This document shows, piece by piece, positions 11,583 through 21,889 of a DNA stretch of 64,000 nt. The stretch lies in contig OZ026515.1 of NCBI GenBank assembly GCA_964019695.1, positions 139,497,549 to 139,561,548 on the forward strand, written 5' to 3'. This DNA comes from Loripinus fragilis. Taxonomy: Eukaryota > Mollusca > Bivalvia > Lucinida > Lucinidae. The notes beneath the pieces are model-generated. The model did not search any database, was not told the DNA's origin, and saw nothing but the letters and a program-made list of their open reading frames with translations. Positions within the stretch are counted from its first letter, which is position 1; the number at the start of each line of letters is the position of its first letter. The translations under genes were made by a program, and so were the position numbers.

Positions 11583-12030
11583 TAATTTGTAGAAGAGATA
11601 TGGCATGCTTTGTCCACCATACACATAAAATTGTAAAGCGGGACTACTTTTTTGATAAAATTTTCCTCCATTTTTCTAACAATATTTGAAAATTGGCTTT
11701 TGGTGTATATGCTTTATCAATGCATTGGAGTCAATTAAAAATTAGCAGATGTACTCAGCATGCTCATAAACAAGCTTTTGCAAGTAATATTACATGTATA
11801 TCTGTTTCCCTTTTTGAAAACAATTTTATTTCCCAGCTTAGCAAAACCATCTTTTTCGAGTGGAATATTATAAAATGAAAATGATGTTTCAGTTAAATTA
11901 TAGCTTGGGTGTATTGCAAAACAAACACTCTTCATATTGATATATAGCTTTGGTAGGTATTTCTTTGAAAATGGTCTTTTTGTACAAATTTGAATTGGCC
12001 AAACTGGCACCAAGTAGTGTGAACACCCAC
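11583..12030. other. Non-coding stretch before the Cys-rich exon-like fragment
   Basis: AT-rich, no protein motif. Several AG dinucleotides after pyrimidine-poor sequence precede the homologous region at 12031; none is a strong in-phase splice acceptor for the Trp codon at 5556. Confidence 0.3.
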
Positions 12031-12342
12031 CTTAAAGCCGACGAACCATGCCAAGGACTACCACCACCAACAGATTATGGGTGGGTTCTTGAGAATGACA
12101 GACTTGTGCCTGTAAGATCCTCTGGTCTGCCTGCACCATTATCTGTTCCCATGCATATAAAATGCTCATGCAAAGCATCAAGTTGCGCGAGTTCAAAATG
12201 CAGTGGCATGCATGTTAATATGAAATGCACAGAACTCTGCGGCTGTTCTGATGATTGCCAAAATGCTTCAGATATGATATCTTTATCAGAAATTGAAGGC
12301 ATTCAAGATGCTGACTCCGATGAATCTGACAACGAGGGCTGA
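12031..12342 (+). pseudogene. Cys-rich C-terminal fragment of the same multi-copy family
   Basis: The open frame reaches back to 11950, but family-like sequence starts at about 12031 and runs to a TGA at 12340-12342 without disruption. It begins LKADEPCQGLPPPTDYGW, then a GLPAPL phrase, then an eight-cysteine cluster spaced C-x-C-x4-C-x4-C-x8-C-x3-C-x-C-x3-C, and an acidic tail. In the family this block follows directly after the helix that ends at 5556, so it is the natural 3' end of the copy at 176-5556, displaced by 6.47 kb. AATAAA lies downstream at 12574-12580 region (two AATAAA-type signals between 12550 and 12585). It could be the last exon of a spliced gene, or the rest of a copy split by insertions. 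The cluster probably binds zinc. Confidence 0.62.
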
Positions 12343-12619
12343 AAGAATTTATGATATCAACATTGCAGTGCTTGGTTAATTAAGAAAAAGTATCTTTGTG
12401 TGCTATTTTTGTGTATTTTTTTAAGATGTCGTCGCATTCAACAAAATAGTTTTTGCTTACAGGTCTTCCTTCCATACAATATATACAGCATTATGGTATG
12501 ATGCAAAATCATTTCATAGTATACAATTTATATGTCATTATGAATATCATCAAATAAATTGTAATGATTTTGCTAAATAAATTCCATCACTTTAACAGTA
12601 ATTATACCCATTGCGTTCA
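12343..12619. other. 3' flank with polyadenylation-like signals
   Basis: AT-rich; AAATAAAT phrases near 12550-12585 could serve as polyadenylation signals for the fragment ending at 12342. Nothing else seen. Confidence 0.3.
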
Positions 12620-12715
12620 ACATTTTTGTCTCATAATTGTTCTCATAATTTTTCTCATAATTGTTCTCAATATTGTCTTTATAATTGCCCCCATTATTTG
12701 CTCTCATAATCGTTC
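12620..12715 (+). repeat. Short A/T-rich minisatellite
   Basis: About six degenerate copies of a 12-17-bp phrase, TTCTCATAATTG, in tandem. Confidence 0.7.
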
Positions 12716-14059
12716 ACTGCAATGTATTAATGGCCATATGTGCAGTATTTGTTTATGTTAGATAGTTGATATGGGTAAGCAGCACCTTTTGAAGTTAAAT
12801 CTCTCTGTGAAAGTTTTGCATTGTTTAAATCCAAATAACTAAGAAACCTGTATATAATTCTGAATTAGTGTTTATTTTCTGTTAACAACATGTTGTCAGT
12901 AATATTATCACAGCTGATCAAATAGTACATGTTTTTCTGCTGGAAGTTATAGTATTAGATTTTAAAGCCTTAAAAAAGCCGAAAAGGGGTATGTCACTTT
13001 ATGACGTCACCGTGACATTAAACAGCAAGAAAACATTGGAAACATCTTTTTTCTTAAACAGAGTACATTTCTCTACAAGAAAATATATGTTTGACACTTT
13101 TACCCAAATATTCCCACGGGATTACACAGCGACCTACACTAATATATCTTTCAAAAGTTCTTACTTGCATGAATTTGTTCCTGTATAAACAAAATTACTT
13201 TTTTATCAAGGAGATGGATACCTATGGCCGCATTGTTGTATGAACAATTTATACACCTCCATATACCACTTTACGCCCCAATATACAGATTTGAGGAATC
13301 GGCAGCATGCTTATCAGTCTTATTAGAGTAACTTCCTGGTTTGATACGGTTTGCAGTATTGTGACACGCTGGGTGAACTTTAGAGAAAACCATTTGCATG
13401 AACATGAACTACAATTGTCAGACTACAATATTTAGAAGTATTTAGACCCAAATATATATGTATTTCTGGTCCAATTCTAGAAGCAAGCCTCGGATGTATG
13501 TTAGGTGAAGTATTTTGTATGAAAAGGGTGTATTATGATAGCCGGAACTGGCGTAAGGTACATTTGTTCTGTAGCATGTGGGTTCAGCTCTATTTAAATC
13601 CAATAATTTCAACTAAATGTTTTCATCGTTTGTTCAACTGTTTTGATTGGTCCATGGCCAATTTACATCTGTTTAACCAGCACGGAAGAATATTTAATAT
13701 CTGCCTTGATTTCACAGTGTCAAGATAGTGCAAATAGCCAATTGTTTAGCTGCAATCGAACTGTGCATTGTATTGGAATGGTTTCTTTGACGTCAGTATC
13801 ACGTTATGTGACGTCAGTGCCACGTTATCAAAGTAGACCCTCGATGTACATCCGAGGTCTGATTCCACGGAATTTATCGAGACAGTTCCGATTGATTGTT
13901 AACATGCGGTATTGTATGCTGAGGTGATTTCATTTCTGCAGCTGCTACTGCCGGAGCAATTTACTCACAATGTCAAGGGTATCAAATAAAAAAGTATACA
14001 AGTTGAAGTGGGTCGAGACGTCTGAAAACCAACAATGTGGAAAGGCTTATGACGTTTTC
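12716..14059. other. Non-coding, with a 21-bp duplicated CRE-like motif
   Basis: No coding frame with motifs. TGACGTCA palindromes occur at 13788-13795 and 13809-13816 in a 21-bp direct duplication (TGACGTCAGTRYCACGTTAT), and another at about 13001-13008. CREB-type factors bind this palindrome, but nothing shows a promoter here. Confidence 0.4.
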
Positions 14060-14074
14060 TCACAACATGCACAC

Positions 14075-14250
14075 ACCCATCATACGCGGATCAAGAGGGG
14101 GCATGGGTGTATATCTAACCCTCCCCTACCTGGAAAATCACAAAGATATAGGGTCTTTTAGCAGTATTGGTCCAGTTTCCCTGGAAAATCACAGAACTGC
14201 CAGGTTTTTAGAGGTATTTGGTTCATCTCGCCCCTCATCAACTAAAACAA
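14075..14250 (+). repeat. Dispersed repeat family F, copy 2
   Basis: Second copy of the repeat at 7150-7390, same orientation, with the paired GGAAAATCACA phrases and AGAGGTATTTGG near the end. Confidence 0.65.
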
Positions 14251-14459
14251 AAACCTGTCAAATCTTTCTGACTTTTCGCATGCCCATTCCCTACTGGAGG
14301 AAAAGAGGGAAATTAAAAATGTATTTATTTACAAATTTCATTCAAATTCTAAAGGTTCATATTATAAGCAAACTGTGCAAAACCTGTTCAGCCACCGCAT
14401 TCGGTGATGTGCTCTCAGGTTCTGCACTGTTTGTCGTAGCCTCATAAAACGGATGTTAG

Positions 14460-15600
14460 ACATAAAAACAGTGGGGTGTAGCTCATGAATATTATGCGAC
14501 AGTCTGCATTTGTGATGTTGGTCTTTGGCTAGGCCCACTGTTGCTCAACTGGGCGGTTTCGTTAGCTCTGACTGCTTTTGAGTTGAGAGACCCTTTCTTT
14601 GTTTTGTCAAAGTGTGTTGATTGATTTTATTGTTTCCCTGTGGTGATACTTAGGTGACCTCCACGAACAACGTGCATTAAGGGGCGATTTTGAACCTTCT
14701 ATGAGGACAAATTATAATCGCTTTTTTTTCACCTTTTCTTCCTATTGCTTTATTAGAACAATATCCCAAGTGTTTCAGTCTGGTATTAATATGACTTCTC
14801 GTTGTTATGGTAACAAAATGACTGACAAAATGACCTGAATTCGATACTTTTGACAGGAAAATAAACGTGGTGCACAGGGATTTGTATACTTCAGAGGGGG
14901 CGCAATTAGCACCTGAGTACACGCAGGTCTTTTGTGTCTTGACAGCAGCAGAATCACGCGACCTGTGTTTTGACAAAAACAGAATATAGGGCAAAGATTT
15001 GACCAGTAAAACTAATCTAAGTCTATATTCCCTCACCCCCATTCCGGTTGCTTCGGCTGTTGTCCGTCCTGAGACGGCTCTGTTGTTGTTGAATCGTTGT
15101 AAATCTTTGCTCCAATTGTTCGTGGGAGGTTCATGTTTGTTCATTGTTCTGCTATACATAAGTATTCTTAGCATCCTTATAAGTTTTGTAGTCATCTTAT
15201 TTAGGAGAAGAAGCCTTGCCCCGAGGTTATAAAACTTGTTTCATGCTCAACTCAACTGAGCATAAAATTTCAACTGCTCATAAAAACTAAAATGCTGAAA
15301 AAGATAGGAATTTCTTGCTTTTAAACTATCATTTGATGTATCAATCCCGCTAAATAATGTTAAAATGCCAACAATTGTTGGCATTTTAACATTTATGAGT
15401 AGGAAAATTTTCGTGCTCAGCTGAGTTGAACATGGATAAAGTTTTATAACCTGTGCGCCAGGCTGCTTTTCTCTTTGTCTACCTGATCAGGCTGATGTTT
15501 TGCGACTGTATTTACTGTGTCTATTCCTCACAGTGCCAAAGATTGGTCTGTAGTTTGTAATTGTGGCATTTCCTCGTCATACTCAATTTTATTATTCGTT
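14460..15600 (+). repeat. Repeat family A, old divergent copy split by a small element
   Basis: Matches the better copies at 16918-17505 and 32995-33730 in order: GCGACAGTCTGCAT (14498), GTTGCTCAACTG and TTAGCTCTGACT (14540-14575), CAGCAGAATC (14945), CAAAGATTTGACCAGTAAAA (14990), GGTTGCTTCGGCTGTTGTCCGT (15045-15066), then after an interruption GTTTGTAATTGTGGCATTTCCTC (15555-15577). A 172-codon minus-strand frame at 14677-15195 lies within it and has no recognisable motif, so I treat it as chance. Confidence 0.6.
15226..15450. mobile_element. Small inverted-repeat element (MITE-like) with central palindrome
   Basis: About 225 bp. The ends GGTTATAAAACTT..CATG(C)TCAACTCA and TGAGTTGAACATG..AAGTTTTATAACC are inverted copies of about 36 bp. 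The middle holds a perfect palindrome, AAAATGCCAACAATTGTTGG with its mirror (15362-15387). No coding capacity. It interrupts the family A copy at 14460-15600. Confidence 0.75.
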
Positions 15601-15659
15601 TATGTGCAAGGTCTTCATTGATGTATGTAGTATAAAATAGTTATACCATGGCTGGCTGT

Positions 15660-15930
15660 ACCGTGTCAGTAGTAATGGATGACACTCTGGGAACTTAGTT
15701 TTTTTCAGGCTAAATGATACCAGAGAGGCCTATCCTGGTAGGCTTGATTGACTAGCTGTGAATAACTTAGATTATTTTTTGGCTATTCTGATTGGTCTAT
15801 AATTGTGATATTTTCCTGGTACTGGGCTGTTGAGAATAACTTAGTTTGTTTGAGGGTTATTCTGGCTGGTGTATGATTAGATTGTGATAGTTTCCTGGTC
15901 CTGCTGTGGTGATATATACTTAAACAAAAA
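15660..15930 (+). repeat. Dispersed repeat family C, copy 1
   Basis: Shared, in inverted orientation, with 18600-18845: AGTAATGGATGACACTCTGG, TTTTTTCAGGCTAA, GGCTATTCTG, TGATAGTTTCCTGGTCCTG. Internally it holds two or three similar ~60-bp phrases (GGTTATTCTGGCTGGT and ATTTTCCTGGTACTGGG). Confidence 0.65.
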
Positions 15931-16917
15931 AGAAACGTCCGATTTTCATGGTACTGTTTCTTTCGATCCAGTTCAGATGTTGCAACAAAAATAAAACCAA
16001 TATGTTTATCGAACGTCAGACACACAAAAAGGGGTGATTATTTGATTTTATCTTCTTATCATGAATGGTTATGGTGACACATTTTACGTTAAATGGCACT
16101 CAGAAACGTCCGACGAAGGAAAAAAAGATTCAAAAAATCCCAAGTCTGCTTATTGAACTAGCGAAATTGCAGTTCAAAACTTTTAATTCACGAAATTAAT
16201 TAAAATTGCCTCCCTTTGAATTAAGCAAAAAAAAAAACAATTTAAGAACTTCCAAATTTTTTTAACCTAACATCATTTTGAGACCGTTTTTTTTGTCTTA
16301 ATTTGTTGTGTTTGTTTATGACAACAATTTCACAAAAGAGAAAAACAAAAACTATGGCTGATGTTGGGCATCAAAGGTTCATTAAATATGTGTTTTATAC
16401 CCCCATCTCTTTCTGCAAAAACATCAGAGAATTTCCATTATCAATTGTTTTGATGCTGATTAGGCTTTATTAAATGTTAAAATGCTTAAAATTACGATGA
16501 AAAAATCAAATTTAACCGATTCTTTTTATTATCAAAATGCTGGACCAACTGACTTTTCTGAGTGTTTTCTTTGTGACGCCACAGTATGTTACAGATTAAC
16601 GGCTGTGGGCGTAAAAGCAAGGCATACAACTAGCACGTATAGCATTTTACTAGAGAGTTAGCCCAGTGATGTTTAAATGTGCTCGAACGGTTCGAGATTA
16701 TGACGGCCACAAAATCTATTGATGTCGTGACTTATGATTTTATGGATGCACTTGCTTTGTCAGCGGCTCTACTGATTATCAAATGAATTTCTCTTAGGTG
16801 CAAAAACGTTTCAAAATGATCACAGTTTGTAATGTGAAAATTTGAATGAAATGCGTTCTTTCATTTGGAACTGGCAGGCATAAACGTCAAGCGGACATAA
16901 CTTTTTTTGTTTTAGCT
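15931..16917. other. Non-coding, no recognisable feature
   Basis: Stops in all frames; two AGAAACGTCCGA phrases about 150 bp apart (15938 and 16101) suggest an old repeat. Nothing else supported. Confidence 0.35.
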
Positions 16918-17505
16918 TATAAAATAAGAAAGAGGCCAAAGATCAGGAATTGATACAATCAAGCACCACACCTGACCCAGGACACCAATGGGATGAGTCC
17001 AATTCAGCTTTCAAAAGCTGTGAGTCATGAGCTCTTTTCTTTGGTTTATCATGGTGTGTTTATTTGATTAAAGTGTTTCTCCATGATGATACATTGCATT
17101 AGTTAGAAGGCCTCCATGCGAGCTGGACATTTCTTGTACTTCAACAACAGCAGAATCTATGGCGAAGATTTGGTACCAGTAAAATGCATTTAAGCACCCC
17201 CCCCCCCATCCCCGGTGGCTTCGGCTGCTGTCCGTTCTAAGGCGGTGGTTCTAATGTTGTTGACTTTTTTATTATTGTTACTCCCATTGTGGGAGTCTGT
17301 AATTGTTCTATGTTTTGTTGTACGTTTTTATGTCCATTCTAGTATTGCAATCATCTTGATGGGGATGAGAGAGCTGGTTGCTTTGCTTAACTTGTCTTCC
17401 TGGTGTCTCGTGATGGTTGAGTGGCTCTTTCTCGTAGTGCCATGGGGTTGTCTGCAGTTTGTGATTGTTGTATTTCCTGATCATACTCACTTACTATTTT
17501 TAGTC
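16918..17505 (+). repeat. Repeat family A, good copy, preceded by family B phrase
   Basis: 16918-16997 is a family B phrase (GATCAGGAATTGATACAATC, ACCTGACCCAGGACACCAAT) also seen at 53735-53830 and 55158-55230. From about 17020 the family A body follows: GTGAGTCATGAGCTCTTTTC, TACATTGCATTAGTTAGAAG, GATTTGGTACCAGTAAAATGC, a 9-10-C run (17198-17207), GGCTTCGGCTGCTGTCCGTT, CCATTCTAGTATTGCAATCA, CTTGTCTTCCTGGTGTCTCG, and the end TGATCATACTCACTTACTAT. A hydrophobic frame at 17215-17520 is preserved in several copies. Confidence 0.8.
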
Positions 17506-17551
17506 ATGTTGGGGGAATAGACCTAGTTTAAAGTTCCATTGCTATAAGAAA

Positions 17552-17664
17552 TCAAGTCAAAAATAGTAAATGAGTATGATCAGGAAATACCACAATCACA
17601 AACTGCAGACAACCCCGTTGCACCGTGAGGAAGAGCCGCTCAACCATCACGAGACACCAGGAAG
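17552..17664 (-). repeat. Repeat family A, 3'-end fragment, inverted
   Basis: Inverted copy of the last ~110 bp of family A, starting AAAATAGTAAATGAGTATGA and ending GACACCAGGAAGACAA. It faces the copy ending at 17505 across ~47 bp and runs directly into the 98-bp tandem array. Confidence 0.8.
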
Positions 17665-17666
17665 AC

Positions 17667-17960
17667 AAACACTGATTGGGTGAAATAAATGTACAGGCCA
17701 ATTAGTATATCGTTGCTCTCGCTAACGGAGGAGTTCAATGTAGGCCAATCCTCTTGAGAAGTATAAACACTGATTGGGTGAAATAAATGTACAGGCCAAT
17801 TAGTATATCGTTGCTCTCGCTAACGGAGGAGTTCAATGTAGGCCAATCTTCTTGAGAAGTATAAACACTGATTGGGTGAAATAAATGTACAGGCCAATTA
17901 GTATATAATTGCTCTCGCTAACGGAGGAGTTCAATGTAGGCCAATCTTCTTGAGAAGTAT
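17667..17960 (+). repeat. Three 98-bp tandem units with CCAAT boxes
   Basis: Units begin at 17667, 17765 and 17863 and differ at only a few positions (for example TATCG versus TATAAT). Each holds one ATTGG (inverted CCAAT) and two GGCCAAT boxes plus CTAACGGAGG, and each ends in GAGAAGTATAAA. Near identity implies recent duplication or recent homogenisation. Confidence 0.92.
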
Positions 17961-18000
17961 AAAAGGCTTGAACACACTACATTTTTCACCATTCATAATC
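17667..18000 (+). promoter_or_regulatory. Promoter-like array: nine CCAAT boxes, TATA box, short leader
   Basis: In the last unit the repeated GTATAAA becomes TATAAAAG (17958-17965), a consensus TATA box. An ATG follows 36 bp later at 18001, so transcription starting 25-30 bp after the TATA box would leave a leader of roughly 10 bases. Repeated NF-Y-type CCAAT boxes upstream of TATA are typical of strong RNA polymerase II promoters, and tandem promoter monomers are known for some retroelements. No transcript is shown by the sequence. Confidence 0.5.
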
Positions 18001-18282
18001 ATGGAGTCATCACTGACACTAGATAATATTACCAACAATCCTGATCTTTTACTATCAGCAGTGAATGAGACGTTTGCTAGCGATATGACAGTAATACCGT
18101 CAAAGTATATACATCAACCTATTCAACAGATGCCATAAAAACAACAGTTTAGGGCTCAAGCAATAGAAGTCTTACTCAAGGATCTCAACGAGGTGTACAG
18201 TGAAGAAGTAAGAAGAATTGTCTCTGCAACGTGCACAGCAGCAAACTTTAGAGATAGCATCCATCCAGATACCTATAAGAAT
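18001..18282 (+). pseudogene. Unrecognised small ORF downstream of the TATA/CCAAT array
   Basis: From the ATG at 18001 the frame runs 45 codons to TAA at 18136-18138; an upstream in-frame ATG at 17950 lies before the TATA box and is unlikely to be used. The same frame then stays open for 47 more codons to another TAA at 18280-18282, with mixed, amphipathic composition (Leu, Glu, Arg rich) that looks like the same protein. This suggests either a 45-residue peptide or a roughly 93-residue protein broken by one stop. I recognise no family and see no signal peptide or membrane segment. It may be the start of a mobile element's gene whose remainder is lost. Confidence 0.35.
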
Positions 18283-18599
18283 TAACATTATGGCTAATGG
18301 CCAAGACACTCTTCAAAGTATATGAGTTGGAAAAGCAACTAAGAAAATTATGACCAAGAAGATGTGCAAATAATCAAATAACAGCCCTTATCAGGGCTAC
18401 CACTTCCCTAGAAAGAATGCCACTAATGTCGCTCAACAACATACACTAGTTAATGCTACAGAGTGATACCTCTAAGAGTTGAGGTCTTGAGTGACCAAGA
18501 GATTCTAGGACGCATAGCTCTTAGTAGCCTTGAGTATAACATCCATCACATTTCACACACTCTATTCCCCCAAAATTTTCAAAGCTGGATTTGACTAAG
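18283..18599. other. Non-coding after the small ORF
   Basis: Multiple stops in all frames and no recognised motif. Composition gradually becomes repeat-like towards 18600. Confidence 0.35.
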
Positions 18600-18845
18600 T
18601 TATCTCATATATCACCAAAACAGGGCCAGGAAACTGTCACAACCGCATACACCAACGAGAGTAACTATCAAATAAGATAATTCTCAACAACCCAGGACCA
18701 GGAAACTATCACATTTATAGACTAACCAGGATAGCCAAAACATAATCTGTTATTCACGGCTAGTCACTCATACTTACTAGGATATGTTAGCCTAAAACAC
18801 AAAGTTTTTTCAAGCCCAGAGTGCCACCCATTACTTCTCATGACT
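18600..18845 (-). repeat. Dispersed repeat family C, copy 2
   Basis: Inverted relative to 15660-15930; shared phrases include CCAGGACCAGGAAACTATCA, ACCAGGATAGCC and CAGAGTGCCACCCATTACT. Confidence 0.65.
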
Positions 18846-19858
18846 GTACGGGAGATAACCCACATGTAAGCAGACGCTCTGTGGTATAACAATCCTATAC
18901 ACAACAATAAATAAATATCACCATTTAGCTGCTTTTGAGGTTCAGTATACTATGTCATCAATAACAATTATAACTTTACCAAACAACATGTTGAGAAAGC
19001 TTGCTAATATTGATTTTGGCGAATTTCAAAATTTCTGTCGCAACAGTTGGACATTAATCATGTATTTGAAGGTTGTTAAAGCTGTTCAGAAAGACAGGTT
19101 CAAATAATCATTAAATAAGCAATAGTATTACCATGTTTTGTCCGCCAGCCCGTTGATTATCTACTGTTCAAGCGTGCAACTATGAAATATCTATTATATA
19201 CCACCAACATCAGTGTGCATCTTGCGCATAAAATAATAGATAGTGAATGCTTAAATGGTAAGGGCTATATAATGATTGTTACGACCTTTCAATCAATACT
19301 CGATTTTTATGTGTTTCACATTAATTTTCGGCGATATTTTTTTAATTTTAGCAAACTGTGTCCGCGATGAATATTGAAAGAAAAAATAATGGCAATTTCT
19401 CCAAAAGGTCCAAAGTTTGTGGCGCAAACAGATTTTTGTGCACCTAGATGAAGAGTTTGCAATAAATGAAATTCAGCCAAATTTTCGAAGTCTTTTATTG
19501 ACTGGTAAATTTCGCAGAGGCGTGACAGAAAGGGTTTATCACACAAAAATATTCACAAGCGTTGAATATACCGTTATTCAACGGTTATGTAAATCGGCAG
19601 TTTCACAATAAAGTGTAAACAAGTGTAACAAATTTGGCAAAAATTCAAAGTGGTTGTTCTTGAATATCATTATTATTTTTGGAAACTAAAATACCTGGTG
19701 CACTAAATCCTAAAAAAATCTCCCACTATTTACTGAATGGCTACATTTGTTAGATTATGTTAATTATTACCAATTTAATAAAACATCTGTTATATTGCAA
19801 TATGTAAGCCAAATTACTCCTCCATTGAAAAATTATTTGTTTATTGTATAGCTGATGT
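18846..19858. other. Non-coding, no recognisable feature
   Basis: Short overlapping frames on both strands at 19182-19611 lack motifs. AT-rich, no repeat shared with the rest of the window that I can see. Confidence 0.35.
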
Positions 19859-20049
19859 TTGTTTGTTTGATTTGATTCTTTACGTCCCATTAACAATCTT
19901 TCAGTTAAACAGGGACGGATCTTCCTGGGTTCAACCAGTACTAAGCTATGATAAATGTGTTTTGCTCAAGGACCACAACACAGTGAGGCCCGAACCCGCG
20001 GCCCCTCGGTCTCGAGTAAAGTACTCTACCACTGAGCCACTGCGCTCCC
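19859..20049 (-). mobile_element. tRNA-derived SINE, copy 1
   Basis: On the minus strand the head reads GGGAGCGCAGTGGCTCAGTG (A box) and then GCGGGTTCGGGCC (B box), as in a tRNA gene; a ~120-bp unrelated body and a 3' tail AATCAAATCAAACAAACA follow. It is flanked by a perfect 13-bp duplication GTATAGCTGATGT (19846-19858 and 20050-20062), the sign of LINE-mediated retroposition. Two more copies lie at 47547-47756 and 49921-50095. Confidence 0.92.
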
Positions 20050-20062
20050 GTATAGCTGATGT

Positions 20063-21025
20063 ACCAATATAGATTTTCAAATAAGATTTTCTGGTAAACT
20101 TTAAGATTTTTTTTAGAAATTTCAGTTTTACTTCAATTTTCACAATGCTTTAGCTATTCTCATACTTTACCATTGCTTTAAAATTGAGAAATGTATTTGA
20201 AGACAGTTATTTGTATCATATGTTGAAAATATAGTAACACTAAATGACGTGAAACTTATTTCTTGTAGACATGTTGGGTTAAAATCATTATACTTGAGCT
20301 TTTTTAATTTGCACAATTTTCGTTGTGGACACTAAAATACAGTTGAATTTATTAATATATGCATTTATTAAATTAATTTTTGGTCATAAATTGTGTTTTA
20401 ATTTGTATATAAATCTTCCTTGATACTGATATTTCTATAGAAATGCGATTTAAAGTACTCATATGATAGATTTGTACGGAACTTTGTCAAAAAGCAAACA
20501 ATAACATAAAAAGCATGAAATAAAATGAGCTTTTACACACGAACAATATATATTGAGTTAGATGGAAAAAAACTAAGTTCAAAACTGATTTATGATCATA
20601 AAAGGATGTACATTGAAGAAAATTGTGTTGGTTGGATTTGAAAAAGCATTCTGTTTTATGATTAAGGTCATATGTCAGTTCCGTTGCGGACACTACAGTA
20701 AGATTCATATAAATAACCTGTTGGCCAGAATTGTTTGTTGGTTTACAAAGATTAAGAGCATAATTGATGATTTAATAATGTTTATATCAAAAGTGTAGAT
20801 CAATGATGACATTGTCAAAACACATGATAAAGGGATTTTATTACTGATAAATGTATTTTTGGCACTATAAAAGAGACCAAACTGAGGACCTTTAGTTGTA
20901 GTTTTATTTTCCATATTTCTTTTCTTAAGCATTGCTTTAAAATAGAGTAAGTGATAATAATACCTCTCTCCTTTCATGTGTATCATAGAGTATTCCCCTG
21001 TCTATATAATTAAGCTATTGATATA
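20063..21025. other. Non-coding, no recognisable feature
   Basis: Very AT-rich. Short frames at 20487-20986 lack motifs. Confidence 0.35.
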
Positions 21026-21400
21026 GTACGATTCACGAAAGTTGACAGTGATTTACCGTTATACAAGACAATTGCATTTATGTCAACAGGAGACACAGAT
21101 ATATTTAAGAATCGAATTAATATTGTAGTATGGCCGATGCTTTTTTCTTTGATCTTTGCTGATGTTTAAATCAGACACCCTAGAACAACGACGAAGGAGT
21201 AGCTTAAAACCGTACTCTAAATTCCAATTTCAGTTAAACAGCAATGTAGGCGGGAACTTCCTATAGCGACAAATTGACCCGTAGGCAAATGTAATATAAT
21301 TGACAGCTTAGGCCGGATGCTGGGAGGAGCGAATGTCAATTTCGCCAGGTGTCAGTAACACGTGTTTATTTGCGCCTGCGCCATACTACAAGCTAAATAA

Positions 21401-21490
21401 AGGATTTTTCCTCGGCTTTCTGTTTAAACCGCTCGGTGGGCTCCCACCGAGCGGTTAAAACAAGAAAGCCTCGGAAAAGTATCCTTTATC
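21401..21490. mobile_element. Perfect-stem hairpin element
   Basis: Near-perfect inverted arms of about 40 bp around 21442: AAAGGAT, CCTCGGCTTTCT, TTTAAACCGCTCGGTGGG and their mirror images. No coding capacity. It lies within the insertion that splits the left arm of the larger inverted repeat. Confidence 0.8.
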
Positions 21491-21544
21491 TATTACTTGT
21501 ACATGGTAATCATTAAAGAAGAACAAACAGTATTTGATGTATAC

Positions 21545-21622
21545 ATGTAGCTGAGCGGATAAGACGATCAGCTATAGTAATCAGGATCCGAGGTTCAAAT
21601 CCTTGCAAGTCACCATTTTTCT
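21545..21622 (+). repeat. tRNA-like sequence (A and B boxes)
   Basis: TAGCTGAGCGGATAAGAC fits an A box and GAGGTTCAAATCC a B box, about 35 bp apart, followed by GTCACCA. The acceptor stem is not convincing and an inverted relative lies at 22415-22480, so this is a tRNA-derived repeat head, not a functional tRNA gene. Confidence 0.6.
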
Positions 21623-21889
21623 TTTTCGTTTCAGATCATATTAGTGTATTCTATCAGTAACTGACAATTTGTGGGAGCGAGATATGATCTCAACAAAAGG
21701 ATGCGACCAAATCAGAGTTGGAACTCACTTTCTCCGGTGAAATTAGAAGTCAGTCTAGTTATTGGACTTCTATAATGGGGAAATACGTTCGAACTCTGTT
21801 TTGGCCACATCCTTTTGTTCTCGCTACAGCCAACCGCAAATTACTGGTGAAAATATAACTTAAGTTATAGAAATATTTTATGATAATTA

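Noticed and set aside
14677..15195. 172-codon open frame on the minus strand
   Set aside because: It lies entirely in a divergent family A repeat, has no motif and is not open in better copies of the repeat.
17215..17520. 101-codon hydrophobic frame as a membrane protein gene
   Set aside because: The same frame occurs in several copies of repeat family A and ends at the repeat edge; no start or promoter context supports a host gene.
17667..17960. LTR of a retrovirus-like element
   Set aside because: No TG..CA-bounded terminal repeat pair, primer-binding site or gag/pol sequence is seen nearby.
21545..21622. Functional tRNA gene
   Set aside because: Present as an inverted pair within repeats and lacks a clean acceptor stem.
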